A DNA stretch of 13,861 nt, taken from NCBI GenBank assembly GCA_964474295.1, contig CAYYRN010000044.1, forward strand, positions 1 to 13,861. The letters are read 5' to 3'. Under the pieces are notes generated by a model. It had not been told where the DNA came from. It made no database searches and worked only from the letters and a program-made list of their open reading frames with translations. This DNA is from SIG575 sp964474295. Lineage in GTDB: Bacteria > Bacillota > Clostridia > Oscillospirales > Acutalibacteraceae. Shown here piece after piece: positions 1 through 7,329 of this stretch (positions are counted from its first letter, which is position 1; each line of letters starts with the position of its first letter). The translations under genes and the position numbers were made by a program.

Positions 1-12
1 AGGAATCCTGTT

Positions 13-879
13 TTACTTTCTGTACTCACTCGGTGTACATCCGTAGAGCTTGCGGAAAGTTTCGGAAAAATAGCTTGCTCCCGAAAATCCGACATCATAG
101 CAAATCTCCGTCACCGTCATATCGGTGCTTTTGAGCAGTTCGGCAGCTTTTCGCAAACGCAGGTCGGTTAAATATCCGTTAGGCGTTTGGTTAATGTACT
201 TTTTAAAAATCGCACAGCATCCCGTTTTTCCGACCTTGCCTGATTTTGCAATATCTTCAAGGCTTAATTTTTCCGAGTAATTCTGATTAATAAAATAAAT
301 CATATCTTTTAAAACAGACAGATGATGACTTTTTGAAGCTTGTTCTTTTTGAATGGATAGCATATTTTCGCATAAAGCAATCCAAATATCCAAAAACAAC
401 CGTTGAATTTTCAACTCGGAAATGCTGTCGTTTCTTACGTCATAAATATCTCTAATCGAGCAAATAATTTTTCTTTCCCATTCGTCAACTCCTCTTAAAC
501 AGAAAAAAGGAATATGTTCATCGGAAAGAAGCGGAGTTACATATTTTTTCTCTGCAATCTGTGATGTGCAAAGCAAAACAGGGTGCAGTAAAACACAAAT
601 AAACTCACATTCACGCTTTTTTTCGGAGTAGCCGAAATGCATTTGTCTCGAATTGACGAAAAGAGCCTGACCTTGCTTAATCAGAACGGTTTCTCCGTTG
701 ATATTGTATTGCATTTCGCCCGAAAGAATCAAAATCAGTTCGATGTCGTCATGCCAATGGCTTTCCGCAGCATAATTCGGATATGCCGACAAAACTCCCT
801 TTCGTATATAAGCCGGATATTCTGCCTTGTCATATAATACCCGTTCCGAACGGTCACAGTTGATGTTTGGATGTTTCAT
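13..879 (-). CDS. AraC-family transcriptional regulator (cupin sensor + AraC HTH)
   Basis: Encodes 288 aa. The N-terminal half has a cupin-like sensor domain, with HWHDDIE at about residues 41-47 and a following SGEMQY...NGE...GQALFVN pattern typical of AraC-family ligand-binding barrels. The C-terminal ~96 residues (about 193-288) form the double helix-turn-helix domain. The first helix-turn-helix lies around SLEDIAKSGKVGKTG, and the second carries the signature ICYDVGFSGASYFSETFRK...TPSEYRK. Such proteins bind DNA in the cytoplasm and usually activate sugar or stress genes in response to a small ligand, which I cannot identify here. The ATG at 879 follows an AGAGGT ribosome site at a suitable distance. 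The gene is divergent from the acetyltransferase at 1049 with about 170 bp between them, so that gene is the most obvious candidate target (inference only). I found no convincing promoter for this gene. Confidence 0.93.
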   Translation of the reverse strand: MKHPNINCDRSERVLYDKAEYPAYIRKGVLSAYPNYAAESHWHDDIELILILSGEMQYNINGETVLIKQGQALFVNSRQMHFGYSEKKRECEFICVLLHPVLLCTSQIAEKKYVTPLLSDEHIPFFCLRGVDEWERKIICSIRDIYDVRNDSISELKIQRLFLDIWIALCENMLSIQKEQASKSHHLSVLKDMIYFINQNYSEKLSLEDIAKSGKVGKTGCCAIFKKYINQTPNGYLTDLRLRKAAELLKSTDMTVTEICYDVGFSGASYFSETFRKLYGCTPSEYRK

Positions 880-923
880 ATATACCTCTTGAAATATTGT
901 TATATTATTTTGTACTATTTGCG

Positions 924-953
924 TTGAGTACGCTTAAACATTTGCACTATAAT
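924..953 (+). promoter_or_regulatory. Putative sigma-A promoter of the acetyltransferase gene
   Basis: TTGAGT (924-929), an 18-base spacer, then a perfect TATAAT (948-953). The expected start near 960 gives a leader of about 90 nt before the GTG at 1049. A short dyad, GTACT (912-916) and AGTAC (927-931), overlaps the -35 box and could be a regulator site. The rest of the 169-bp divergent spacer (880-1048) shows nothing else I can name. Confidence 0.6.
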
Positions 954-1048
954 TATATTACCGATTGCAAATTTCGTCAACAAAAGGTTGGCAAAAGTCA
1001 ATTAAACGTTAACACACTGTTTGAAAATATCGCAAGGGGGAAATCACT

Positions 1049-1654
1049 GTGACTATGAGAGAAAGAATAAAACAAGGCAAATTATTCACAGATATGTGCG
1101 AAGGTTTGCCGAAAGAACGCACCAAAGCTAAGAAGCTTCAAAGAAAATTTAACAATTCAAGCCCTAATATGGCAAAGCGTATGGCAATAATGACGCAAAT
1201 ATTCGGCAAACCCGTTTTGTCATGGATAGAACCGCCGTTTTATTTTTGCTACGGCACTCATATTCATTTGGGAAAAGGGGCATACATAAATGTCAATTGC
1301 AATTTTATTGATGACGGTGACATTTACATCGGAGATAAAGTGATGTTCGGAGCCGGCGTTACAATTGCAACCGTGGGACATCCGATAAAACCCGATATGA
1401 GAAAATATATGTATACCGACCCGGTTTACATAAAGGACAACTGCTGGATAGGCTCGAATGTTACTATTTGTCCGGGTGTGACTATCGGTGAAAATACGGT
1501 AATAGGTGCGGGAAGTGTTGTAACAAAGGATATCCCCGCAAACGTTGTTGCCGTGGGAAACCCCTGCCGTGTCCTGAGAGAAATCGACGAACGTGATGAA
1601 ATTTATTACTACAAAGACAGAAAGTTTATTGACAGCGGAATTGACGAAGATTAA
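1049..1654 (+). CDS. Maltose/galactoside O-acetyltransferase-like protein (left-handed beta-helix)
   Basis: Encodes 201 aa, close to the usual length of the LacA/NodL/maltose acetyltransferase family, which transfers acetyl from acetyl-CoA to a sugar hydroxyl. Residues 1 to about 55 match the helical N-terminal cap. From about residue 70 there are hexapeptide repeats (IYIGDK, VTICPGVTIGENTVIGAGSVVTKD). His111 in the VGHPIKP segment is the expected catalytic base. The end, NVVAVGNPCRVLREI, is characteristic of the family. The GTG start at 1049 is chosen because AAGGGGG (1034-1040) lies 8 bases upstream; the ATG at 1055 would be 14 bases away. The true acceptor cannot be read from sequence. The gene stands alone, divergent from the AraC regulator and convergent with asnB. 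Confidence 0.93.
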   Translation: MTMRERIKQGKLFTDMCEGLPKERTKAKKLQRKFNNSSPNMAKRMAIMTQIFGKPVLSWIEPPFYFCYGTHIHLGKGAYINVNCNFIDDGDIYIGDKVMFGAGVTIATVGHPIKPDMRKYMYTDPVYIKDNCWIGSNVTICPGVTIGENTVIGAGSVVTKDIPANVVAVGNPCRVLREIDERDEIYYYKDRKFIDSGIDED

Positions 1655-1660
1655 TTTTTT

Positions 1661-1704
1661 GTAAGCATAGTGCGTCAGATCACACTATGCTTACTTTATA
1701 TTTT
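1661..1704 (+). terminator. Intrinsic terminator of the acetyltransferase gene, inside the 3' end of asnB
   Basis: There is a perfect 12-bp inverted repeat, GTAAGCATAGTG (1661-1672) and CACTATGCTTAC (1683-1694), with a 10-base loop, followed by a T-rich stretch TTTATATTTT. The T-run lies only on the plus-strand side, since the minus-strand transcript would read A-rich sequence after the stem. It therefore fits termination of the acetyltransferase transcript. The right arm lies in the last codons of asnB and the asnB stop codon is at the loop edge. Confidence 0.75.
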
Positions 1705-3500
1705 CTGAGCCAATAATCAAACTGAACAAAGTATGCAATCGTTTGCGGTGTTGTCATAAGCTGACCGTACCACGGCTGTGAGACATTATCCGTAAGCAAT
1801 TTTTCAAGCTCACGCTTTTTTACAATGTTCAAAAGCGGAGATGTCGGGTCGTTAATAATTTCCGTAAGCATTTGAGAAACCTTTTTTAAATAAGACGGAT
1901 TGTGAGTTTTCGGGTATGGACTTTTTTTCCTCCACAATATTTCTTCCGGCAAATAACCCTCCATCGCTTTTCTTAAAAGTCCTTTTTCGTAATGGTTATA
2001 ATCCTTGTATTCCCAAGGAACATTGTAAAGATACTCGGCAATTCTGTAATCGCAAAACGGCACTCTGACCTCAAGCCCGTTATACATACTCATCCTGTCT
2101 TTTCTGTCAAGCAAGGTTTGCATAAACCAATCGAGATTCAATTTCATCATCTCTTTCATCCGCCTGTCAACGGCGGATTTTGTTTTTGATGTGTCGGCAT
2201 TGTCAACCGTTTCTTTATACCTTGAATGAACGAAATCATCCGCATTGATTTTTTCGGCAAATTCCGGCTTTAAAAATTTGTATCTGTAAGCTGTTGACTG
2301 TGCCCACGGGAAGCCGTCCGTTTCTCTTACCGTTTTATCTCTGTACCAGGGATATCCCCCGAAAATTTCATCGGCACATTCCCCACTCAAAGCAACCTTA
2401 CCCTGTTTTTTTATTTCCCTGCAAAAAAGAAGCAGTGATGAATCAACGTCAGCCATTCCCGGCAAATCCCTTGCATCAACGGCATCGTAAAGTGCATTTG
2501 CAAGCTCTTCCGTATCAAGCTTTACAAGATGATTTTCGGCGTTAAGATAATTATTCATTATTCCGATAAATGACGTGTCGCTGTTCGGTTGAAATTTGCT
2601 TTTTGTAAAATAAATTTCATTATCCTTGTAATCAAGTGAGAACGTGTGTAGTTTTTCACCTTTTGATGTGAAATACCTGTCGGCAACGGAAGAAATTAAG
2701 CTCGAATCAAGCCCGCCTGAAAGGAACGTGCAAACCGGAACGTCGCTGACAAGCTGTCTTTCTATTGCATCGGTCACAAGAAAGCGTACTTTTTCAATTG
2801 TTGTCTTGAGGTTATCGGTATGCTCTTTATCCTCAAGATGCCAATATTTTTTTATTTTCAAACCGTTTTCGTCATAATATCCGCAGCAAGCGGGAGGCAG
2901 TTCCTCAATGTTTTTAAAAACGCCTTGCCCTTGTGTTCTTCCGGGGCCTAAAAGAATTATTTCGGCAATCGAGCTGATGTCCGCTTCCGCACGAACAACG
3001 CCGCTTTCCAAAATCCCCTTGATTTCCGAAGCAAAAATAAATTCTCCGTTTCTATTATAATAGAAAAAAGGTTTAACACCTATTCTGTCCCTTGCGATAA
3101 AAAGACGTTCTTCCATTTTATCCCATATTGCAAACGCAAAAATTCCGTTTAGCTTTTCAACACACTTGTCTTTCCATTTTATATATGCTTTCAGCAAAAC
3201 CTCCGTATCCGAATGTCCCGAAAATGACATTCCGCACGAAATAAGCTCGCTTCTTATTTCCTCGGTGTTATAAATTTCGCCGTTATATACTATTATATAT
3301 CCCGCAAATTCCATCGGCTGTTTTCCGTTTTCTATATCAATAACAGCAAGCCTTGTATGTACCAGCGCAGCGTGACGGCTCACCTGTAAGCCTGCCTCGT
3401 CGGGGCCTCGTTTGGAAAGGACTTTTCGCATACGCAAAAATGTCTCGTTTTCACCCCTCAAATCGCCTTTTAAATTGATTTTTCCTGCAATTGAACACAT
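1680..3500 (-). CDS. asnB: Asparagine synthase (glutamine-hydrolysing)
   Basis: Encodes 606 aa and makes asparagine from aspartate, glutamine and ATP. The N-terminal class II glutaminase domain (residues 2 to ~205) begins MCSIAG, so Cys2 becomes the N-terminal nucleophile after Met removal. It also shows RGPDE at 31-35, a YNGEIYN segment at 72-78 and the GHSDTE loop at 95-100. The synthetase domain (about 230-590) has the ATP pyrophosphatase loop SGGLDSS at 261-267, then a SGECADEIFGGYPWY segment and VRVPFCD. I start at the ATG at 3500: an in-frame GTG 9 bases upstream would bury Cys2 and lies inside the SD GAGGTGA. Length and motifs are complete. The gene stands alone, with its 3' end overlapped by a terminator of the opposite gene. 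I found no clear promoter or minus-strand terminator. Confidence 0.96.
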   Translation of the reverse strand: MCSIAGKINLKGDLRGENETFLRMRKVLSKRGPDEAGLQVSRHAALVHTRLAVIDIENGKQPMEFAGYIIVYNGEIYNTEEIRSELISCGMSFSGHSDTEVLLKAYIKWKDKCVEKLNGIFAFAIWDKMEERLFIARDRIGVKPFFYYNRNGEFIFASEIKGILESGVVRAEADISSIAEIILLGPGRTQGQGVFKNIEELPPACCGYYDENGLKIKKYWHLEDKEHTDNLKTTIEKVRFLVTDAIERQLVSDVPVCTFLSGGLDSSLISSVADRYFTSKGEKLHTFSLDYKDNEIYFTKSKFQPNSDTSFIGIMNNYLNAENHLVKLDTEELANALYDAVDARDLPGMADVDSSLLLFCREIKKQGKVALSGECADEIFGGYPWYRDKTVRETDGFPWAQSTAYRYKFLKPEFAEKINADDFVHSRYKETVDNADTSKTKSAVDRRMKEMMKLNLDWFMQTLLDRKDRMSMYNGLEVRVPFCDYRIAEYLYNVPWEYKDYNHYEKGLLRKAMEGYLPEEILWRKKSPYPKTHNPSYLKKVSQMLTEIINDPTSPLLNIVKKRELEKLLTDNVSQPWYGQLMTTPQTIAYFVQFDYWLRKYKVSIV

Positions 3501-3757
3501 ATTTATCACCTCACAATATTCTATGCAGATGTGGTTAAAAAGTTATTTGATACCAAATATGGTATATTTTTTACACTTTTGCGTATAATTGTAACGTGTT
3601 GTAACACTTTTGTAATTTTTGCAATTTCACTAAAACGTTGTGCTTGTTCTTCCGATTAGACCACAAAATATGGTAATTTTTTACGGTAATTCGATTTTAT
3701 TTTCATAAAATGAAATTTGAATTGTGCAAAGTAAACAAATTATGTAAAAAAAATTAT
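3501..3757. other. AT-rich divergent spacer upstream of asnB, with dyads and a repeated motif
   Basis: This stretch holds no credible gene. It contains the dyad ATACCA-AATA-TGGTAT (3550-3565). The core AAATATGGTA (3555-3564) recurs at 3666-3675, each time followed within a base by a T-run ending TTTTTTAC. There is a second dyad, TTTCAT-AAA-ATGAAA (3701-3715), and a short GTGTT/AACAC palindrome near 3596-3607. The asnB promoter must lie here on the minus strand, but I see no good -35/-10 pair. The repeated core may be an operator; this is inference. Confidence 0.4.
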
Positions 3758-3786
3758 TTGACAATCCGTAACAATCTTACTATAAT
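3758..3786 (+). promoter_or_regulatory. Consensus sigma-A promoter of the DUF348-G5-3D gene
   Basis: A perfect TTGACA (3758-3763), a 17-base spacer and a perfect TATAAT (3781-3786). A start near 3793 gives a leader of about 73 nt. That leader has two possible hairpins: TGATGTG with CGCATCA (3795-3801/3820-3826, one G-U pair) and GCGAAA-ATTA-TTTCGC (3835-3850). The second ends 3 bases before the SD AAGGAG (3854-3859). Confidence 0.85.
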
Positions 3787-3865
3787 GTGTGACGTGATGT
3801 GAGGCAAAAGATTAGTTACCGCATCATCATTACAGCGAAAATTATTTCGCAAAAAGGAGTTAATT

Positions 3866-5128
3866 ATGATTAAGGTAGACCGTGAAAACAAGATATGGCT
3901 TACAGCGCGTGCTGTAATCGCAGTTATTCTTGTTATAATGTGTGCAATGACAATTATTGCAGCAGCCTCCGGCGAAACTTATGACGTAACAATTATCGAC
4001 AGCGACAGAAGCGTAACAATTTCAACAAGAGCGGAAACGCTCGCCGCTGTTCTCAGAGAAGCTGATATCGAAACTGATGACAACGACATTGTTATCACCG
4101 ATAAATTTGTCCCCGGAGAGTCGGGAACAATCAAAATCAACAGAGGCTACAACGTAAGCGTAACGTACCACGGCGATACATTTAAAACAGTAGGCTACAA
4201 AAACGTTTACAACGTTCTCAAGCAGGAAAAACTTGAGGTTTCCGAAACAGATACCATGAACTGCAAACCCGAAAGCAAGCTTTTCGAGGGAATGAAAATT
4301 ATAATCGAAAACCCCATCACCGTTAAAATCAAAGCGGACGGCGAGGTTATAAAGGAAAACACCTTTTCCGCAAATGTCGAAACCGTGCTTTCAAGATGCG
4401 GTATTGACCTGAGCGATGACGATATCACCTCTCCCTCAAGAGATACGGTTATCAAAGAAAACACAACAATAACCGTAAAGCGTGTAACCTATAAAACAGA
4501 GACCAAAACAGAAGTTGAGCCTTACGGCACAACTTATAAAAACGATTCTTCAATGTACAGAGGTTCATCCTACGTAAAATCAAAGGGTGTCAACGGCGAA
4601 AAGGAAGTAACCTACAAGGTTAAATATGTTGACGGCAAAAAAGCCGATTCCGAGGTTCTTTCCGAAAAAGTAACAAAGAAAGCCGTAAATCAGGTTGTTG
4701 TTCAAGGAACAAAAAAAGCAGGCGCAGGCTACAAAGCCGCAAGCGTTACAGTAGGCAAAAACAATATCAAAACGGTTTCCAATTTTACACTGCCCTCGAA
4801 ATATTCCGTTGACAGCAAGCTTGTTCCGACATCTTACAAAGCAAAATACACCGGCAAGGGTACTGCCTACAACGGCGGTTACAGAACTTCAACAGGTAAA
4901 ATTCCTCAGCCCGGTTATATTGCGGTAAATCCGAAAGTTATCCCTTACGGTTCTAAGCTTTGGATTGTTTCAAACGATGGCAAATACGTTTACGGCTATG
5001 CAATTGCCGCTGACACGGGCGGATTTGTTTGGAACGGAAGCGGAACTCTCGCAGACCTTTACTTTAATTCTCAGTCCGAATGTATACAGTTCGGCAGACG
5101 AGATATTACAATTTATGTTCTTGATTAG
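3866..5128 (+). CDS. Membrane-anchored cell-wall protein with DUF348 repeats, G5 and C-terminal 3D domain (YabE-like)
   Basis: Encodes 420 aa. Residues ~13-34 are one hydrophobic segment after a charged start, acting as a signal peptide or membrane anchor. Three DUF348 (ubiquitin-like) repeats follow at about 39-80, 95-140 and 151-195, then a G5 domain at ~206-282 and a 3D domain at ~328-419. The 3D domain shows AADTGGF (Asp383), ADLYF (Asp397) and the FGRRDITIYVL end. This order matches Bacillus YabE and resembles resuscitation-promoting factors. 3D domains have the fold of MltA-type lytic transglycosylases, so peptidoglycan cleavage outside the membrane is likely. The first of the three aspartates appears to be Asn355 (IAVNPKVIP), which may affect activity or be a family variant. 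The start is set by AAGGAG 6 bases upstream. The gene is a single transcription unit with its own promoter and terminator. Confidence 0.9.
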   Translation: MIKVDRENKIWLTARAVIAVILVIMCAMTIIAAASGETYDVTIIDSDRSVTISTRAETLAAVLREADIETDDNDIVITDKFVPGESGTIKINRGYNVSVTYHGDTFKTVGYKNVYNVLKQEKLEVSETDTMNCKPESKLFEGMKIIIENPITVKIKADGEVIKENTFSANVETVLSRCGIDLSDDDITSPSRDTVIKENTTITVKRVTYKTETKTEVEPYGTTYKNDSSMYRGSSYVKSKGVNGEKEVTYKVKYVDGKKADSEVLSEKVTKKAVNQVVVQGTKKAGAGYKAASVTVGKNNIKTVSNFTLPSKYSVDSKLVPTSYKAKYTGKGTAYNGGYRTSTGKIPQPGYIAVNPKVIPYGSKLWIVSNDGKYVYGYAIAADTGGFVWNGSGTLADLYFNSQSECIQFGRRDITIYVLD

Positions 5129-5132
5129 TCAA

Positions 5133-5161
5133 AAACGGGACTGTAAAAATCAGTCCCGTTT
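5133..5161 (+). terminator. Hairpin downstream of the 3D-domain gene
   Basis: An 11-bp perfect stem, AAACGGGACTG (5133-5143) and CAGTCCCGTTT (5151-5161), with loop TAAAAAT, 4 bases after the stop codon. The following sequence, GTTATGCC, is a poor U-run, so this may be an RNA-stabilising hairpin or a weak terminator backed up by the next hairpin. Confidence 0.5.
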
Positions 5162-5182
5162 GTTATGCCTAAAAATAAAAAT

Positions 5183-5219
5183 ATCCCCGCAGCTTACCTT
5201 TGTGAAAAGCTGCGGGGAT
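5183..5219. terminator. Bidirectional intrinsic terminator between the 3D-domain gene and cysS
   Basis: A 13-bp perfect stem, ATCCCCGCAGCTT (5183-5195) and AAGCTGCGGGGAT (5207-5219). On the plus strand it is followed by TAATTATTTTGTTTTTT. On the minus strand it is followed by ATTTTTATTTTT. It can therefore end both the 3D-gene transcript and the cysE-cysS transcript. Confidence 0.85.
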
Positions 5220-5234
5220 TAATTATTTTGTTTT

Positions 5235-6635
5235 TTAATCGGCTTTGTGCCATTTTACGCCCTGAGGTGTGTCTTCAAGAACGATGTTCATTGCTTTGAG
5301 CGTGTCACGGATTTCATCTGCTCTTGCCCAATTTTTATTTTTTCTTGCCTCTGCTCTTTCGGCTATGAGTGCCTCAACTTCTTCATCAAGACTTTCTTTT
5401 TTCCTGTTATAAACAAGTCCGAGAACACCCGTCAATTCATCAAAAAGAGCTGCCGCACCCTCACAAAGCTTTTTGGACGGTGCTTTTTCTATTACATTTG
5501 TGTTAATGTCCCTTACAAGGTCGAAAACAGCCGCAATTGCATCTGCCGTGTTAAAATCATCATCCATTGCCGAAATAAACTGTTCACGGCGTTTTGAGAG
5601 CATTTCGAGAATTTCTTCGTCATTTGCGTTTGATTCCGTCACTGCGTTTTCAAGAGCAAAATCAAGGCTGTCACGGCAGGTATACAAACGTGCCAATGAT
5701 GACTTGCACTGATTTATGATGTCCAAGCTGTAATTAATGGGACTTCTGTAAGAAGAAGATATCATAAGGAAGCGAATAGGCTCATAGCCGTATTCTTTTG
5801 CAACGTCACGCACGGTTCTGAAATTGCCGAGGGACTTTGACATTTTAACATTATCGACGTTTATATATCCGTTGTGCATCCAATAATTTGCGAAAGGCTT
5901 ACCGTTGCAGCACTCGGATTGTGCAATCTCATTCTCGTGATGCGGGAAAATAAGGTCTTGACCGCCGCAGTGGATATCAATTGTGTCACCGAGGAATCTG
6001 TGAACCATTGCCGAACACTCGATATGCCATCCCGGTCTGCCGTTGCCCCAAGGGGATTCCCAAAAAGGTTCGCCGGGCTTTGCGTTTTTCCAAAGAGCAA
6101 AATCCATAGGCTCTTTTTTCAATTCGCCTATGCTGATTCTTGCACCGGCTTCGAGGTCTTCGAGAGGCTGGTGGGAAAGCTTGCCGTATTCGCTGAACTT
6201 TTTCGTGCTGAAATAAACATCGCCGTCAACAGCGTAAGCGTAGCCTTTTTCCTCAAGCGTTTTTATAATATTGATAATTTCATCAATGTTTTCCGTTGCT
6301 TTGGGATGTGTTGTAGCTTCCCTGACGTTCATTCCTTTAACGTCCGTCCAAAATTCCGCAATATATTTTTCGCTGACGGTTTTATAATCCGTTCCTTCCT
6401 CGTTGGCACGTTTTATGATTTTGTCATCAATATCGGTAAAATTCTGAACAAAATTTACTTTATATCCTCTGTATTCAAAATATCTGCGAACAACATCAAA
6501 AACGCAAAGCGGACGTGCGTTGCCTATATGAATAAAATTGTAAACCGTCGGGCCACAGGCATACATTTTAACCTCGCCCTCGTTAATCGGCTTAAATTCC
6601 TCTTTCTGCCTTGTAAGTGTGTTAAAAATTTTCAT
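5235..6635 (-). CDS. cysS: Cysteine--tRNA ligase
   Basis: Encodes 466 aa, the normal length for this cytoplasmic class I aminoacyl-tRNA synthetase, which charges tRNA-Cys with cysteine using ATP. The catalytic Rossmann fold carries the HIGH-type motif HIGN at 36-39 and KMSKS at 264-268. The cysteine-selecting zinc site fits Cys27, Cys207, His232 and Glu236 (in CGPTVYN, HIECSAM and PHHENE). After the catalytic core come the DALR-like helical region (FISAMDDDFNTADA) and a short anticodon-binding tail ending in EDTPQGVKW. The ATG at 6635 has an AAAGGA site 8 bases upstream and follows the cysE stop by 13 bases, so the pair is one operon. It should share the T-box control of cysE, which fits because the enzyme's product, Cys-tRNA, is what the T-box senses. 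Confidence 0.98.
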   Translation of the reverse strand: MKIFNTLTRQKEEFKPINEGEVKMYACGPTVYNFIHIGNARPLCVFDVVRRYFEYRGYKVNFVQNFTDIDDKIIKRANEEGTDYKTVSEKYIAEFWTDVKGMNVREATTHPKATENIDEIINIIKTLEEKGYAYAVDGDVYFSTKKFSEYGKLSHQPLEDLEAGARISIGELKKEPMDFALWKNAKPGEPFWESPWGNGRPGWHIECSAMVHRFLGDTIDIHCGGQDLIFPHHENEIAQSECCNGKPFANYWMHNGYINVDNVKMSKSLGNFRTVRDVAKEYGYEPIRFLMISSSYRSPINYSLDIINQCKSSLARLYTCRDSLDFALENAVTESNANDEEILEMLSKRREQFISAMDDDFNTADAIAAVFDLVRDINTNVIEKAPSKKLCEGAAALFDELTGVLGLVYNRKKESLDEEVEALIAERAEARKNKNWARADEIRDTLKAMNIVLEDTPQGVKWHKAD

Positions 6636-6648
6636 ATTGCTTTTCCTT

Positions 6649-7278
6649 TCATTCTTTATCTTCTATTTGTTTTTTTAATTTATTTATTTCGTTTTCAAGC
6701 CTTGTAAGTTCTTGTGCGACAGGGTCGGGAATATGAATTTGGTCGAGAGTGTCAACTCTGTTACCGTTGAGCTTTACAACCCTTGCGGGTGCGCCGACCG
6801 CCGTGCTGTTTTCGGGAATGTCATCAAGCACCACCGCACCCGATGCGATATTTGTGTTGCTGCCTATTGTAAGCGGCCCCAAAACCTTTGCACCGGAGCC
6901 GATAAGAACGTGGTTGCCTATTGTCGGGTGACGTTTGCCCGTGTCTTTACCTGTACCGCCGAGTGTCACGCCCTGATAAATAATCACATCGTCACCGATT
7001 TCCGTTGTTTCGCCTATAACAACACCGGAGCCGTGGTCAATAAAAAATCTTTTTCCGATTTTTGCCGCAGGATGAATTTCAATTCCCGTTTTTCTCGCCG
7101 CACGTTGAGAAACGTACCTTGCCCAAAAATACATCTTTTTATGGTACAGCTTATATGCAACTCTGTGCGCTCTTATCGCCTTTAAACCCGGATACAAAAG
7201 AAGAATTTCGATTGCCGACCTTGCCGCCGGATCTCTTTTCTTCACACACTCTATGTCTTCTTTAAGCTGTTTGAACAA
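6649..7278 (-). CDS. cysE: Serine O-acetyltransferase (TTG start)
   Basis: Encodes 209 aa from the start chosen here. It acetylates L-serine with acetyl-CoA to give O-acetylserine, the sulfide acceptor in cysteine synthesis. The N-terminal helical part (about 1-60) contains the family pattern KEDI..V..RDPAARS. The left-handed beta-helix follows, with catalytic-site residues in IDHGSGVVIGETTEIGDDV and hexapeptide repeats through IGSGAKVLGPLTIGSNTNIASGAVV, then a coiled tail. The frame stays open to a GTG at 7347, but that GTG is inside the T-box motif and the extra 23 residues would be the terminator hairpin. A TTG at 7278 has AAGGGGG (7287-7293) 8 bases upstream and gives the usual short N-terminus, (M)FKQLKEDIE. 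It is co-transcribed with cysS. Confidence 0.95.
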   Translation of the reverse strand: MFKQLKEDIECVKKRDPAARSAIEILLLYPGLKAIRAHRVAYKLYHKKMYFWARYVSQRAARKTGIEIHPAAKIGKRFFIDHGSGVVIGETTEIGDDVIIYQGVTLGGTGKDTGKRHPTIGNHVLIGSGAKVLGPLTIGSNTNIASGAVVLDDIPENSTAVGAPARVVKLNGNRVDTLDQIHIPDPVAQELTRLENEINKLKKQIEDKE

Positions 7279-7293
7279 ATGCCTCGCCCCCTT

Positions 7294-7329
7294 AAAAAAA
7301 TCAGCCCCCGATGCGTTGGCATCGGAGGC
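7294..7329 (-). terminator. T-box regulated intrinsic terminator
   Basis: On the minus strand, GCCTCCGATGC (7329-7319), loop CAAC, GCATCGGGGGC (7314-7304): an 11-bp stem with one G-U pair, then TGA and seven T (7300-7294). The left arm shares CGCCTCC with the antiterminator, which is the basis of the switch. Confidence 0.92.

Noticed and set aside
3501..3865. Mobile element or attachment site in the asnB/3D-gene spacer
   Set aside because: No transposase remnant, no terminal inverted repeats and no target-site duplication. The short dyads look like regulatory sites.
3866..3900. c-di-AMP (ydaO-type) riboswitch before the cell-wall gene
   Set aside because: The leader is only about 73 nt from a clear promoter, and the conserved ydaO core is not seen.
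5133..5219. CRISPR-like or REP-like repeat pair in the 3D-gene/cysS spacer
   Set aside because: The two hairpins differ in sequence and fit terminators of the two convergent genes.
5874..6707. Long plus-strand open frame (277 codons) opposite cysS
   Set aside because: It lies fully antisense to an unmistakable cysS, has no SD or recognisable domain, and reads as Cys/Phe/Arg-rich antisense translation. It is a by-product of cysS codon use.
6712..7185. Plus-strand open frame (157 codons) opposite cysE
   Set aside because: Antisense shadow of cysE with an odd Cys-rich composition and no ribosome site.
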